This document shows positions 8,064 through 15,795 of a stretch of DNA of 27,908 nt, in pieces; the stretch's first letter is position 1, and every line of letters starts with the position of its first letter. A program made the position numbers and the translations under genes. The stretch is from Faecalimonas sp. (lineage in GTDB: Bacteria; Bacillota; Clostridia; Lachnospirales; Lachnospiraceae), in NCBI GenBank assembly GCA_020024645.1, contig JAHHTN010000021.1, positions 1 to 27,908 of the forward strand, given 5' to 3'. The notes under the pieces were generated by a model. The model did no database searches. It saw only the letters and a program-made list of their open reading frames with translations, and was not told the origin of the DNA.

Positions 8064-8095
8064 GAATTACAAATATGAAAATAATTGTAAATTCC
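8063..8095 (+). other. Intercistronic hairpin after the biotin carrier
   Basis: Arms GGAATTACAA (8063-8072) and TTGTAAATTCC (8085-8095) pair with one bulged base, starting at the last base of the carrier stop codon. No U-run follows, so it is not a standard terminator. It may be an mRNA-stabilising or processing element that sets different levels of carrier and pump subunit. Confidence 0.5.
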
Positions 8096-8125
8096 CAAAT
8101 TTAACGTAAAGTGGGAGGTTAAAAA

Positions 8126-9277
8126 ATGGAATATATTACAAGTACATTAGGAAACCTCATGGATCAGACGGCGTTTTTAAATTTGACATGGGGAAACTAT
8201 GTTATGATTGCTGTTGCCTGCGGGTTCCTATATTTAGCAATAAAAAAAGGATTTGAACCACTTTTGTTAGTTCCGATTGCTTTTGGTATGCTATTAGTAA
8301 ATATTTATCCGGATATTATGTTGTCGATTGAAGAGTCTTCAAATGGAGTTGGCGGATTGTTGCATTATTTTTATTTATTAGATGAATGGGCAATTCTTCC
8401 ATCGTTAATTTTTATGGGTGTAGGTGCAATGACAGACTTTGGTCCATTGATTGCTAATCCTAAAAGTTTTTTACTAGGAGCAGCAGCTCAATTTGGTATT
8501 TTCGCAGCTTATTTAGGAGCGATGGCGATGGGATTTTCTGACAAAGCGGCAGCAGCTATCTCTATTATTGGTGGAGCTGATGGACCAACATCTATTTTCC
8601 TTGCTGGAAAATTACAACAGACTGCTATTTTAGGGCCGATTGCGGTTGCGGCATATTCATATATGTCACTAGTTCCGATTATTCAGCCGCCTATTATGAA
8701 ATTGTTAACAACAGAAGAAGAGCGTAAAATTAAAATGGAACAATTAAGACCAGTTTCACAATTGGAAAAAATTTTGTTCCCAATTATCATTACAATTGTT
8801 GTATCTTTGATTCTACCTACAACTGCGCCACTTGTAGGTATGCTTATGTTAGGTAATTTATTTAAAGAGTGTGGTGTGGTAAGACAATTAACAGAAACAG
8901 CATCAAACGCATTGATGTATATTGTTGTTATCTTGCTTGGAACATCGGTAGGTGCGACAACAAGTGCGGAAGCATTTTTGAATATGGATACGCTTAAAAT
9001 TGTAGCATTGGGGTTAGTAGCGTTTTCTTTTGGTACAGCAGCTGGTGTGTTATTTGGTAAGTTGATGTGCAAGATAACCGGTGGAAAGGTAAACCCTTTG
9101 ATTGGTTCAGCAGGTGTATCGGCAGTGCCTATGGCAGCCAGGGTTTCTCAGAAAGTTGGTGCAGAGGCAGATCCGACAAACTTCTTATTAATGCATGCGA
9201 TGGGACCAAACGTTGCGGGAGTTATTGGTACTGCTGTTGCGGCTGGGACATTTATGGCGATTTTTGGTGTTAAATAA
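8126..9277 (+). CDS. oadB: Na+-translocating decarboxylase beta subunit
   Basis: This is the integral membrane subunit that decarboxylates carboxybiotin and exports Na+. The 383-aa protein is highly hydrophobic with about 9-10 membrane segments. It holds the family core I-I-G-G-A-D-G-P-T-S-I (about 148-157); Asp152 corresponds to the essential Asp of the Klebsiella enzyme (D203 in established work). The C-terminal GSAGVSAVPMAARV and ADPTNFLLMHAMGPNVAG stretches are also characteristic. It is shorter at the N-terminus than the Klebsiella OadB (about 430 aa), as in GcdB/MmdB forms. GGGAGG precedes the ATG. It cannot be told from MmdB or GcdB by sequence alone, and the symbol is by convention. 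Confidence 0.93.
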   Translation: MEYITSTLGNLMDQTAFLNLTWGNYVMIAVACGFLYLAIKKGFEPLLLVPIAFGMLLVNIYPDIMLSIEESSNGVGGLLHYFYLLDEWAILPSLIFMGVGAMTDFGPLIANPKSFLLGAAAQFGIFAAYLGAMAMGFSDKAAAAISIIGGADGPTSIFLAGKLQQTAILGPIAVAAYSYMSLVPIIQPPIMKLLTTEEERKIKMEQLRPVSQLEKILFPIIITIVVSLILPTTAPLVGMLMLGNLFKECGVVRQLTETASNALMYIVVILLGTSVGATTSAEAFLNMDTLKIVALGLVAFSFGTAAGVLFGKLMCKITGGKVNPLIGSAGVSAVPMAARVSQKVGAEADPTNFLLMHAMGPNVAGVIGTAVAAGTFMAIFGVK

Positions 9278-9294
9278 AGATGGAGGACAATAGA

Positions 9295-10704
9295 ATGGAA
9301 ATCGAAAAAAAACCAATTAAAATTACAGAGACAATTTTGAGAGATGCACATCAGTCTTTGATTGCAACGAGAATGACTACGGAACAGATGCTTCCAATTG
9401 TTGATAAAATGGATAAAGTTGGTTATCATTCCGTAGAATGTTGGGGTGGGGCAACTTTTGATGCTTCTCTTCGTTTTTTAAAAGAGGATCCATGGGAAAG
9501 ACTTCGCAAATTCCGTGATGGATTTAAAAATACAAAATTACAAATGTTATTTCGTGGTCAAAATATTTTAGGGTATCGTCCGTATGCAGATGACGTGGTA
9601 GAATATTTTGTTCAAAAATCGGTTGCAAATGGAATTGATATTATTCGTATTTTTGACTGTTTAAATGATATTCGCAACTTGAAAACAGCTGTTAAAGCAG
9701 CTGTTAAAGAAAAAGCAGATGCGCAAGTTGCGTTGTCGTATACTTTGGGCGATGCTTATACATTAGAATATTGGATGGACATTGCGAAGAAAATTGAAGA
9801 TATGGGAGCAACTTCTATCTGCATTAAAGATATGGCAGGGTTGTTAGTTCCATACAAAGCAACAGAATTAATTACAGCAATGAAAGAAGCAACAAATCTT
9901 CCGATTCAGTTACATACACACTATACATCAGGTGTTGCCTCTATGACTTATTTAAAAGCAGTTGAGGCGGGCGTAGATGTAATTGATACAGCAATGTCAC
10001 CGTTTGCTATGGGAACGTCGCAACCAGCGACAGAAGTTATGGTAGAGACATTCAAAGGAACTCCTTATGACACAGGTTTGGATCAGAATCTTCTTGCAGA
10101 AATTGCAGATTATTTCCGCCCGATTCGTGATGAAGCGTTAGAATCAGGATTATTAAATCCGAAGAACTTAGGTGTAAATATCAAAACATTATTATATCAG
10201 GTGCCAGGTGGTATGCTTTCTAATTTAACTTCACAGTTAAAAGAGCAGGGAGCAGAAGATAAATTTTATGAAGTGCTTGAAGAAGTTCCAAGAGTGCGAA
10301 AAGATTTGGGAGAACCACCACTTGTAACGCCATCTTCACAGATTGTCGGTACACAGGCTGTGTTTAATGTATTAATGGGTGAGCGCTATAAAATGGCGAC
10401 CAAGGAAACAAAAGATGTTTTGAGTGGAAAATATGGAGCCACAGTAAAACCATTTAATAAAGAAGTACAGAAAAAATGTATTGGTGATTCAGAAGTAATT
10501 ACTTGTCGTCCAGCTGATTTAATTCCAGATGAATTAGATACATTAAAAGATGAAATGAAACAATGGTCACAACAGGCTGAAGATGTATTGTCATATGCAT
10601 TGTTCCCACAAGTTGCAACAGACTTCTTTAAATATAGAGAAGCACAGCAAACAAAAGTGGATCAAAAAGTTGCAGATACAGAAAATGGAAGTTATCCTGT
10701 ATAG
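9295..10704 (+). CDS. oadA: Oxaloacetate decarboxylase alpha / transcarboxylase 5S-type carboxyltransferase
   Basis: This TIM-barrel carboxyltransferase transfers CO2 between oxaloacetate/pyruvate and biotin. Metal-site residues are visible: RDAHQS (Asp17), C-I-K-D-M-A (Lys178, the lysine carbamylated in 5S/PC enzymes) and HTHYTSG (His207, His209). At 469 aa it stops before the C-terminal biotinyl domain that full-length OadA or PycB carries, so it must use the separate carrier. The ATG at 9295 has GGAGG 8 bases upstream; an ATG at 9280 is in frame but lies before that site. It is the last gene of the operon and ends at a strong terminator. No biotin carboxylase gene is nearby, which argues against pyruvate carboxylase and for decarboxylation or transcarboxylation. 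Confidence 0.9.
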   Translation: MEIEKKPIKITETILRDAHQSLIATRMTTEQMLPIVDKMDKVGYHSVECWGGATFDASLRFLKEDPWERLRKFRDGFKNTKLQMLFRGQNILGYRPYADDVVEYFVQKSVANGIDIIRIFDCLNDIRNLKTAVKAAVKEKADAQVALSYTLGDAYTLEYWMDIAKKIEDMGATSICIKDMAGLLVPYKATELITAMKEATNLPIQLHTHYTSGVASMTYLKAVEAGVDVIDTAMSPFAMGTSQPATEVMVETFKGTPYDTGLDQNLLAEIADYFRPIRDEALESGLLNPKNLGVNIKTLLYQVPGGMLSNLTSQLKEQGAEDKFYEVLEEVPRVRKDLGEPPLVTPSSQIVGTQAVFNVLMGERYKMATKETKDVLSGKYGATVKPFNKEVQKKCIGDSEVITCRPADLIPDELDTLKDEMKQWSQQAEDVLSYALFPQVATDFFKYREAQQTKVDQKVADTENGSYPV

Positions 10705-10712
10705 TAGAGCTG

Positions 10713-10740
10713 AAAGAGTTAGTATTTACTAACTCTTTTT
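10713..10740 (+). terminator. Terminator of the decarboxylase operon
   Basis: Perfect 12-bp arms AAAGAGTTAGTA (10713-10724) and TACTAACTCTTT (10727-10738) flank a TT loop, and the T-run ends at 10740. Confidence 0.95.
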
Positions 10741-10795
10741 GCATGTGTAAAAGAAAAATCAAAAGAAAGGGGTTTTCTTTATTTCTGTAGTTGTG

Positions 10796-10801
10796 TATAA
10801 T
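10796..10801 (+). promoter_or_regulatory. Probable -10 of the rpiR-baiN-cmk-ispH-rpsA unit
   Basis: A perfect TATAAT lies 38 bases before the regulator start and after the preceding terminator. The matching -35 region (about 10773-10778, TTTTCT) is poor, so the promoter may be weak or activator-dependent. Confidence 0.4.
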
Positions 10802-10839
10802 TAAACTTTAGAAAACGAGAAGAAATACGGAGGCTGAGG

Positions 10840-11769
10840 ATGAACAGCAATAATACAAATGAATTGTTGAGCAATATAACTGAGAAGTACGAAAAAATGA
10901 GTAAAGGTCAAAAATTGTTAGCGAAATATATCACTGAAAATTATGATAAAGCAGTATTCTTGACAGCGGCAAAACTTGGAAAAACAGTAGGGGTAAGTGA
11001 GTCTACTGTTGTTCGTTTTGCAACACAACTGGGATATGACGGATATCCAGGATTTCAGAAAGCACTGGAGGAACTTGTTAGAAATAAATTAAACTCCATA
11101 CAGCGTATGGAAGTGGCATATGGACGCATTGCTCAGTCGGAGATATTGGAAACAGTTTTACAGTCTGATATAGAAAAAATAAAAATGACATTAGCAGGGA
11201 TTGAACAAGAGGCTTTTGATTTGGCAGTAGAGACTATGTTACAAGCGAAACATATTTATATAGTAGGAATTAGAAGTTGTGCACCATTAGCGAATTTTCT
11301 CGGCTTTTATTTGAATTTGATTTTTGATAATGTAACTTTAGTTAATACAAATAGTGCAAGTGAAATATTTGAACAGTTAATACGTATAGGCGGGGAGGAT
11401 GTTATTATTGGAATTAGTTTTCCACGTTATTCTATGCGAACTTTGAAAGCGTTAGAATTTGCGAGTAACCGGAAAGCAAAAGTAATTACACTTACAGATA
11501 GTGTACATTCACCGATGAATTTATATTCCTCTTGCAATCTTATTGCAAGAAGTGATATGGCATCTATTGTAGATTCTCTTGTTGCTCCTTTAAGTGTGAT
11601 AAATGCACTTGTTGTTGCATTATGTATGAAAAAGCAGAAGGAAGTGATTTCTACATTAGGAACATTAGAAGAGATATGGAATGAATATCAAGTGTATAGT
11701 GGTGATGAGTTGAATCCTGTAAATGATAAAATGTCATTAAATAGAGTAGAAAGAAAAGAGGATGAATAG
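10840..11769 (+). CDS. RpiR-family (MurR/RpiR) transcriptional regulator with SIS domain
   Basis: This is a predicted sugar-phosphate-responsive DNA-binding regulator. The N-terminal helix-turn-helix (about residues 10-85) includes the RpiR hallmark VSESTVVRFATQLGYDGYPGFQ. The C-terminal SIS domain (about 120-270) shows GIRSCAPLA and GISFPRYSMRTL, the phosphosugar-binding loops. At 309 aa the length is usual for the family. GGAGG lies 6 bases before the ATG. Its stop codon directly abuts the next start, so it is co-transcribed with baiN. Its target is not visible. The decarboxylase operon upstream is a candidate by adjacency only, separated by a terminator. Confidence 0.93.
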   Translation: MNSNNTNELLSNITEKYEKMSKGQKLLAKYITENYDKAVFLTAAKLGKTVGVSESTVVRFATQLGYDGYPGFQKALEELVRNKLNSIQRMEVAYGRIAQSEILETVLQSDIEKIKMTLAGIEQEAFDLAVETMLQAKHIYIVGIRSCAPLANFLGFYLNLIFDNVTLVNTNSASEIFEQLIRIGGEDVIIGISFPRYSMRTLKALEFASNRKAKVITLTDSVHSPMNLYSSCNLIARSDMASIVDSLVAPLSVINALVVALCMKKQKEVISTLGTLEEIWNEYQVYSGDELNPVNDKMSLNRVERKEDE

Positions 11770-12999
11770 ATGAGTAAAGTAGTTGTAATTGGTGGTGGCG
11801 CTGCTGGAATGTTTGCCGCTATATTTGCAGCGAGAAACGGAAATGAAGTGCATCTGTTTGAGAAAAATGAAAAATTAGGTAGGAAACTTTTTATCACAGG
11901 TAAAGGACGGTGTAATATTACAAATGCCGGAGATCTGGAAAGCCTATTTCAATCAGTGGTGTCTAATCCAAAGTTTTTGTATAGCAGTTTTTATGGATAT
12001 ACAAATGAGGATGTTATTTCATTTTTTGAGGAGATAGGAGTAAGAACGAAGGTGGAAAGAGGAAATCGAGTGTTCCCGTTATCAGATCATTCTTCAGATG
12101 TAATTAATGGATTACTGTCAGAAATGAAAAAACTTGGAGTGAAAGTTCATTTGAACACAAAGGTGAAAACCATAGAAGAAGATGGAAAAGCCTTTAAAAG
12201 AATAGTACTTTCAAATGGGCAAAGGATAGACGCTGATCATTGTATTGTGGCGACAGGAGGATGCTCGTATCCACTTACAGGATCTACAGGAGATGGGTAT
12301 GGTATGGCAGAAAGTGTTGGACACACAGTTACTGAAGTTTATCCAGCGCTAGTTCCGTTAGAAGTGAATGAAGATTATGTTAGAGAATTACAGGGACTTT
12401 CGTTGAGAAACGTAGGTGTATCCATTTGTGATGGAAAAAAAGAAGTTTATCATAATTTTGGGGAAATGCTATTTACTCATTATGGAGTAAGTGGACCTCT
12501 TATATTAACAGCTAGTAGTTATATTACAAAGAAATTGCCTAATAGAGAAATGAAACTTATCATAGATTTAAAACCAGCTTTATCTGAGGAACAATTAAAT
12601 CAAAGAGTGTTAAAAGATTTTGAAGCGAATAAAAATAAGCAATTTAGAAATGCAATAACAAAATTATTTCCAGCAAAATTGATACCAATTATGGTTATAC
12701 TAAGTGGAATAGACGCAGAAAAGAAAGTGAATGAGATTTCTAAAGAAGAACGTATAGAGTTTGTACGCTTAATTAAACATTTTACATTGACTATTAAGGG
12801 AACGAGATCTTTTAAAGAAGCTATTATTACTCAAGGGGGAATAAAAACAAACGAGATAAATCCGGCTACGATGGAATCAAAACTGGTTCCTCATTTATAT
12901 TTTGTAGGAGAGGTTCTTGATTTAGACGCATTAACAGGTGGGTTTAATTTGCAAATAGCATGGTCAACAGCGTATACGGCGGGAAGTAGTATTTGGTAG
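11770..12999 (+). CDS. BaiN/HI0933-family NAD(P)/FAD-dependent flavoprotein
   Basis: This is a two-domain Rossmann flavoprotein of the HI0933 family, which includes the bile-acid enzyme BaiN and many proteins of unknown substrate. The dinucleotide-binding GGGAAG is at residues 8-13, with the ribose-binding Glu31. The family signature GKGRCNITN follows at 44-52, the VATGGCSYPLTGSTGDGY segment in mid-protein, and the C-terminal DALTGGFNLQIAWSTA FAD contact. It has 409 aa. GAGG within the end of the regulator acts as its ribosome site; there is zero spacing between the two genes. The position ahead of cmk and ispH is a recurrent clostridial gene order. A bile-acid role should not be assumed. Confidence 0.9.
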   Translation: MSKVVVIGGGAAGMFAAIFAARNGNEVHLFEKNEKLGRKLFITGKGRCNITNAGDLESLFQSVVSNPKFLYSSFYGYTNEDVISFFEEIGVRTKVERGNRVFPLSDHSSDVINGLLSEMKKLGVKVHLNTKVKTIEEDGKAFKRIVLSNGQRIDADHCIVATGGCSYPLTGSTGDGYGMAESVGHTVTEVYPALVPLEVNEDYVRELQGLSLRNVGVSICDGKKEVYHNFGEMLFTHYGVSGPLILTASSYITKKLPNREMKLIIDLKPALSEEQLNQRVLKDFEANKNKQFRNAITKLFPAKLIPIMVILSGIDAEKKVNEISKEERIEFVRLIKHFTLTIKGTRSFKEAIITQGGIKTNEINPATMESKLVPHLYFVGEVLDLDALTGGFNLQIAWSTAYTAGSSIW

Positions 13000-13020
13000 A
13001 AATAGAAAAGGAGAAGGAAA

Positions 13021-13677
13021 ATGGGATATAATATAGCGATCGATGGTCCGGCAGGAGCAGGGAAAAGTACGATAGCAAAAAAAGTAGCAAAAGAATTAGG
13101 ATATATTTATGTTGATACGGGTGCGTTGTATAGAGGAATGGCAGTTTATTTTTTGGAAAATGGTGTGTCTACAGAGCAAATAGATAAAGTGGGGCAAATG
13201 TGTAAGAATGCTGTAGTTACATTGGGGTATGAAGAAGGTGTTCAACAAGTATATTTGAATGGAGAGAATATTACTGGAAAGCTTCGAGAAGAAGAAGTTG
13301 GGAAGATGGCATCTGTTAGTTCGGCGGTAAAAGAAGTTAGAATGCAATTATTGGAGTTGCAGAGAGAGTTGGCAATAAAAGAAAATGTGGTTATGGATGG
13401 AAGAGATATTGGAACAAATGTACTTCCAAATGCGGAAACGAAAATTTATTTAACAGCCAGTGTAGAAACAAGAGCGCAGAGAAGATTTTTAGAATTACAA
13501 GAAAAAGGAATTCCGTGCGCACTTGAAAAAATTGCAAAAGACATTGAAGATCGAGATTATCGTGATATGAATAGAGAAGTGGCACCGTTAAAACGAGCAA
13601 AAGATGCAGTTTATATTGATTCTTCGGAAATGTCTATTGATGAAGTAGTTATGGAAATATTAAGGCATTGCAAATAG
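13021..13677 (+). CDS. cmk: Cytidylate kinase
   Basis: Cmk phosphorylates CMP and dCMP with ATP for nucleotide recycling. The P-loop GPAGAGKST is at residues 9-17, followed by YVDTGALYRGMA. The CMP-binding part has MDGRDIGTNVLPNA, and the lid region has RRFLELQEKG with later DRDYRDMNREVAPLKRA. At 218 aa it is a standard bacterial enzyme. AAGGAGAAGG precedes the ATG. ispH follows after 9 bases; cmk-ispH-rpsA is a common Firmicutes order. Confidence 0.97.
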   Translation: MGYNIAIDGPAGAGKSTIAKKVAKELGYIYVDTGALYRGMAVYFLENGVSTEQIDKVGQMCKNAVVTLGYEEGVQQVYLNGENITGKLREEEVGKMASVSSAVKEVRMQLLELQRELAIKENVVMDGRDIGTNVLPNAETKIYLTASVETRAQRRFLELQEKGIPCALEKIAKDIEDRDYRDMNREVAPLKRAKDAVYIDSSEMSIDEVVMEILRHCK

Positions 13678-13686
13678 GGTGAGAAA

Positions 13687-14541
13687 ATGGAAGTGAAATT
13701 AGCAAAGACAGCGGGGTTTTGTTTTGGAGTAAAAAGGGCTGTTGAAACAGTATATGAACAGGTAGAGAAAGAAAAAGGGAAGAAAATTTATACTTATGGT
13801 CCAATTATTCATAATGAAGAAGTTGTGAAAGATATGGAAAAAAAAGGTGTGACAGTTATTAAGACAGAAGAAGAACTGGAAGCATTAGAAAGTGGAGTAG
13901 TTATTATTCGTTCTCATGGTGTACCAAAAAGAATTTATGATAAGTTAGAAGAAAAAAATATCACCTGTGTGGATGCGACTTGTCCGTTTGTTAAGAAAAT
14001 TCATAATATTGTGAAAAAAGAAAGCGAAGCAGGAAGTCAAATTGTGATTATTGGAAACGGTACACATCCTGAAGTGGAAGGTATAAAAGGGTGGTCCATA
14101 TCTCCGGTGACGGTTATACAAACAATAGAAGATGTGAACAATTTTGAGTTCGATAAATCGAAGAAGGTGTGCGTTGTATCACAAACGACATTTAATTACA
14201 AGAAATTTGAAGAATTAGTTGAAATTATTTCTAAAAAGCGTTATGATATAAGTGTTTTAAATACGATTTGTAATGCTACTACTGAACGTCAGACTGAAGC
14301 TAGAAGCATTGCAGAGGGCGTAGATGCTATGATTGTTATCGGAGATAAGCATAGTTCTAATACCCAAAAATTATTTGAAATATGTGATAAGGTATGCAAC
14401 AATACGTACTATATTCAGACACTTGACGATTTGGATTTGAATCAATTAGGGTCGGCAAAAACAGTAGGTATTACAGCAGGGGCGTCAACGCCTAATAATA
14501 TAATTGAGGAGGTTCAAAATAATGTCAGAATTAACTTTTGA
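13687..14541 (+). CDS. ispH: 4-hydroxy-3-methylbut-2-enyl diphosphate reductase
   Basis: IspH catalyses the last step of the MEP isoprenoid pathway, reducing HMBPP to IPP and DMAPP with a [4Fe-4S] cluster. The cluster cysteines are visible: Cys12 (GFCFG), Cys99 (DATCPFV) and Cys195 (TICNATTERQ). Substrate-binding His42, His77 and His127 are in place (IIHNEE, RSHGVP, GTHPEVEG). It has 284 aa. The last 20 bases overlap the start of rpsA in another frame, and the rpsA ribosome site (14506-14512) is inside this gene. In some Clostridia the two genes are fused; here they are separate but overlapping. Confidence 0.97.
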   Translation: MEVKLAKTAGFCFGVKRAVETVYEQVEKEKGKKIYTYGPIIHNEEVVKDMEKKGVTVIKTEEELEALESGVVIIRSHGVPKRIYDKLEEKNITCVDATCPFVKKIHNIVKKESEAGSQIVIIGNGTHPEVEGIKGWSISPVTVIQTIEDVNNFEFDKSKKVCVVSQTTFNYKKFEELVEIISKKRYDISVLNTICNATTERQTEARSIAEGVDAMIVIGDKHSSNTQKLFEICDKVCNNTYYIQTLDDLDLNQLGSAKTVGITAGASTPNNIIEEVQNNVRINF

Positions 14542-15604
14542 ACAAATGTTAGAAGAGTCTTTAAAAACAATACGAAATGGAGAGGTCGTAGATGGTACTG
14601 TAATCGATGTAAAGCCAGATGAAATCATCTTGAATATAGGGTACAAAGCAGATGGTATTATTACAAGAAGCGAATACACAAATGAACCAAATGTTGATTT
14701 GACAACTTTAGTATCAGTTGGCGATACAATGTCTGTTAAAGTATTGAAAGTAAATGACGGAGAAGGTCAGGTGTTGTTAACATATAAGAGATTAGCAGCA
14801 GAAAAAGGAAATGAAAGATTAAAAGAAGCTTTTGAGAACAAAGAGGTATTAAAAGCAACAGTAAATCAGATTTTAGGTGGAGGATTGAGTGTTGTTGTTG
14901 ATGAAGCAAGAGTATTCATTCCAGCAAGTTTAGTGTCTGATACATATGAAAAAGATTTAAGCAAATATCAGGGACAGGAAATTGAATTTGTTATTAGTGA
15001 ATTCAATCCAAGAAGAAATCGTGTAATCGGTGATAGAAGACAACTTTTAGTTGCAGAAAAAGCAAAATTACAGGAAGAGTTATTTGCTAACCTTAAAGTA
15101 GGAGATGTTATCGAAGGGACTGTTAAAAATGTAACAGATTTTGGTGCATTTATTGATTTAGGTGGAGTTGATGGATTATTACACATTTCAGAAATGTCAT
15201 GGGGAAGAGTTGAAAATCCAAAGAAAGTATTTAAAGTAGGAGAGACAGTTAAAGTTCTTGTAAAAGATATTAACGATACAAAAGTTGCTTTAAGTTTGAA
15301 ATTCCCAGAAACAAATCCATGGGCAAATGCAGAAGAAAAATATGCTGTGGGAACAGAAGTTACAGGTAAAGTGGCAAGAATGACAGATTTTGGTGCATTT
15401 GTCGAATTAGCACCAGGTGTAGATGCATTACTTCATGTTTCACAGATTTCTAAAGCACACGTAGAAAAACCAGCAGATGTTTTGAGTGTGGGTCAAGAAA
15501 TTGTGGCAAAAGTTGTAGATTTGAATGTAGCAGATAAGAAAATAAGTTTAAGCATGAAAGTGCTTGAAACAGAAGAAACAACAGAAGAAGTTGTTGAAGA
15601 ATAA
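14522..15604 (+). CDS. rpsA: 30S ribosomal protein S1 homologue with four S1 domains
   Basis: This RNA-binding S1-type protein is associated with the ribosome or mRNA in Firmicutes. Four OB-fold S1 repeats can be seen at about residues 20-90, 107-175, 192-261 and 277-346. The last two are the most canonical (G-T-V-K-N-V-T-D-F-G-A-F and G-K-V-A-R-M-T-D-F-G-A-F, each followed by G-L-L-H-I-S or A-L-L-H-V-S). It has 360 aa, shorter than the six-domain E. coli S1. The ATG at 14522 has GAGGAGG 9 bases upstream; an in-frame ATG at 14504 lies before that site. The tail is Glu/Thr-rich and acidic. It is followed by a strong terminator, ending the unit that begins with the RpiR regulator. Confidence 0.95.
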   Translation: MSELTFEQMLEESLKTIRNGEVVDGTVIDVKPDEIILNIGYKADGIITRSEYTNEPNVDLTTLVSVGDTMSVKVLKVNDGEGQVLLTYKRLAAEKGNERLKEAFENKEVLKATVNQILGGGLSVVVDEARVFIPASLVSDTYEKDLSKYQGQEIEFVISEFNPRRNRVIGDRRQLLVAEKAKLQEELFANLKVGDVIEGTVKNVTDFGAFIDLGGVDGLLHISEMSWGRVENPKKVFKVGETVKVLVKDINDTKVALSLKFPETNPWANAEEKYAVGTEVTGKVARMTDFGAFVELAPGVDALLHVSQISKAHVEKPADVLSVGQEIVAKVVDLNVADKKISLSMKVLETEETTEEVVEE

Positions 15605-15629
15605 GATGGATCTGTAATAAATAAGAATG

Positions 15630-15658
15630 AAAAATAGGGACGAAAGTCTCTATTTTTT
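15630..15658 (+). terminator. Terminator after rpsA
   Basis: A hairpin AATAGGGAC-GAAA-GTCTCTATT with a GNRA-type GAAA loop and one G-U pair, flanked by A5 and T6 runs. Confidence 0.95.
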
Positions 15659-15670
15659 ATGTGAAAAAAT

Positions 15671-15710
15671 ATGTTAAAAATTCATCAAAATGTATATTAA
15701 AATATACAAT
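15671..15710 (+). promoter_or_regulatory. Candidate regulatory sites upstream of the rnf operon
   Basis: Two dyads occur in the 190-base gap before rnfC. At 15671-15688, ATGTTAA-AAAT-TCATCAA resembles the Rex consensus TTGTTAAnnnnTTAACAA (6/7 and 5/7 in the two halves). At 15692-15707, GTATATT-AA-AATATAC is a perfect 7-bp inverted repeat. A possible -10 TACAAT (15705-15710) overlaps the second; another AT-rich -10-like stretch is at 15751-15759. The promoter itself is not clear. Control by the NADH sensor Rex would make sense for Rnf but is inference. Confidence 0.3.
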
Positions 15711-15795
15711 TATTTGTAGTAAATTACTAGAATTACATGAAAAGTTCTTGTATTATATATGTAAGAATTCATAATAGATGAAAGGGAGAGATGAA

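Noticed and set aside
9067..9273. Open frame in another + frame at the end of oadB
   Set aside because: It overlaps the strongly conserved C-terminal oadB stretch, with Trp/Cys/Ser-rich nonsense composition and no ribosome site.
9295..10704. Pyruvate carboxylase subunit B
   Set aside because: No biotin carboxylase (PycA) gene or ATP-grasp motif is in the window and the biotin domain is missing, so a decarboxylase or transcarboxylase role fits better with oadB and oadG nearby.
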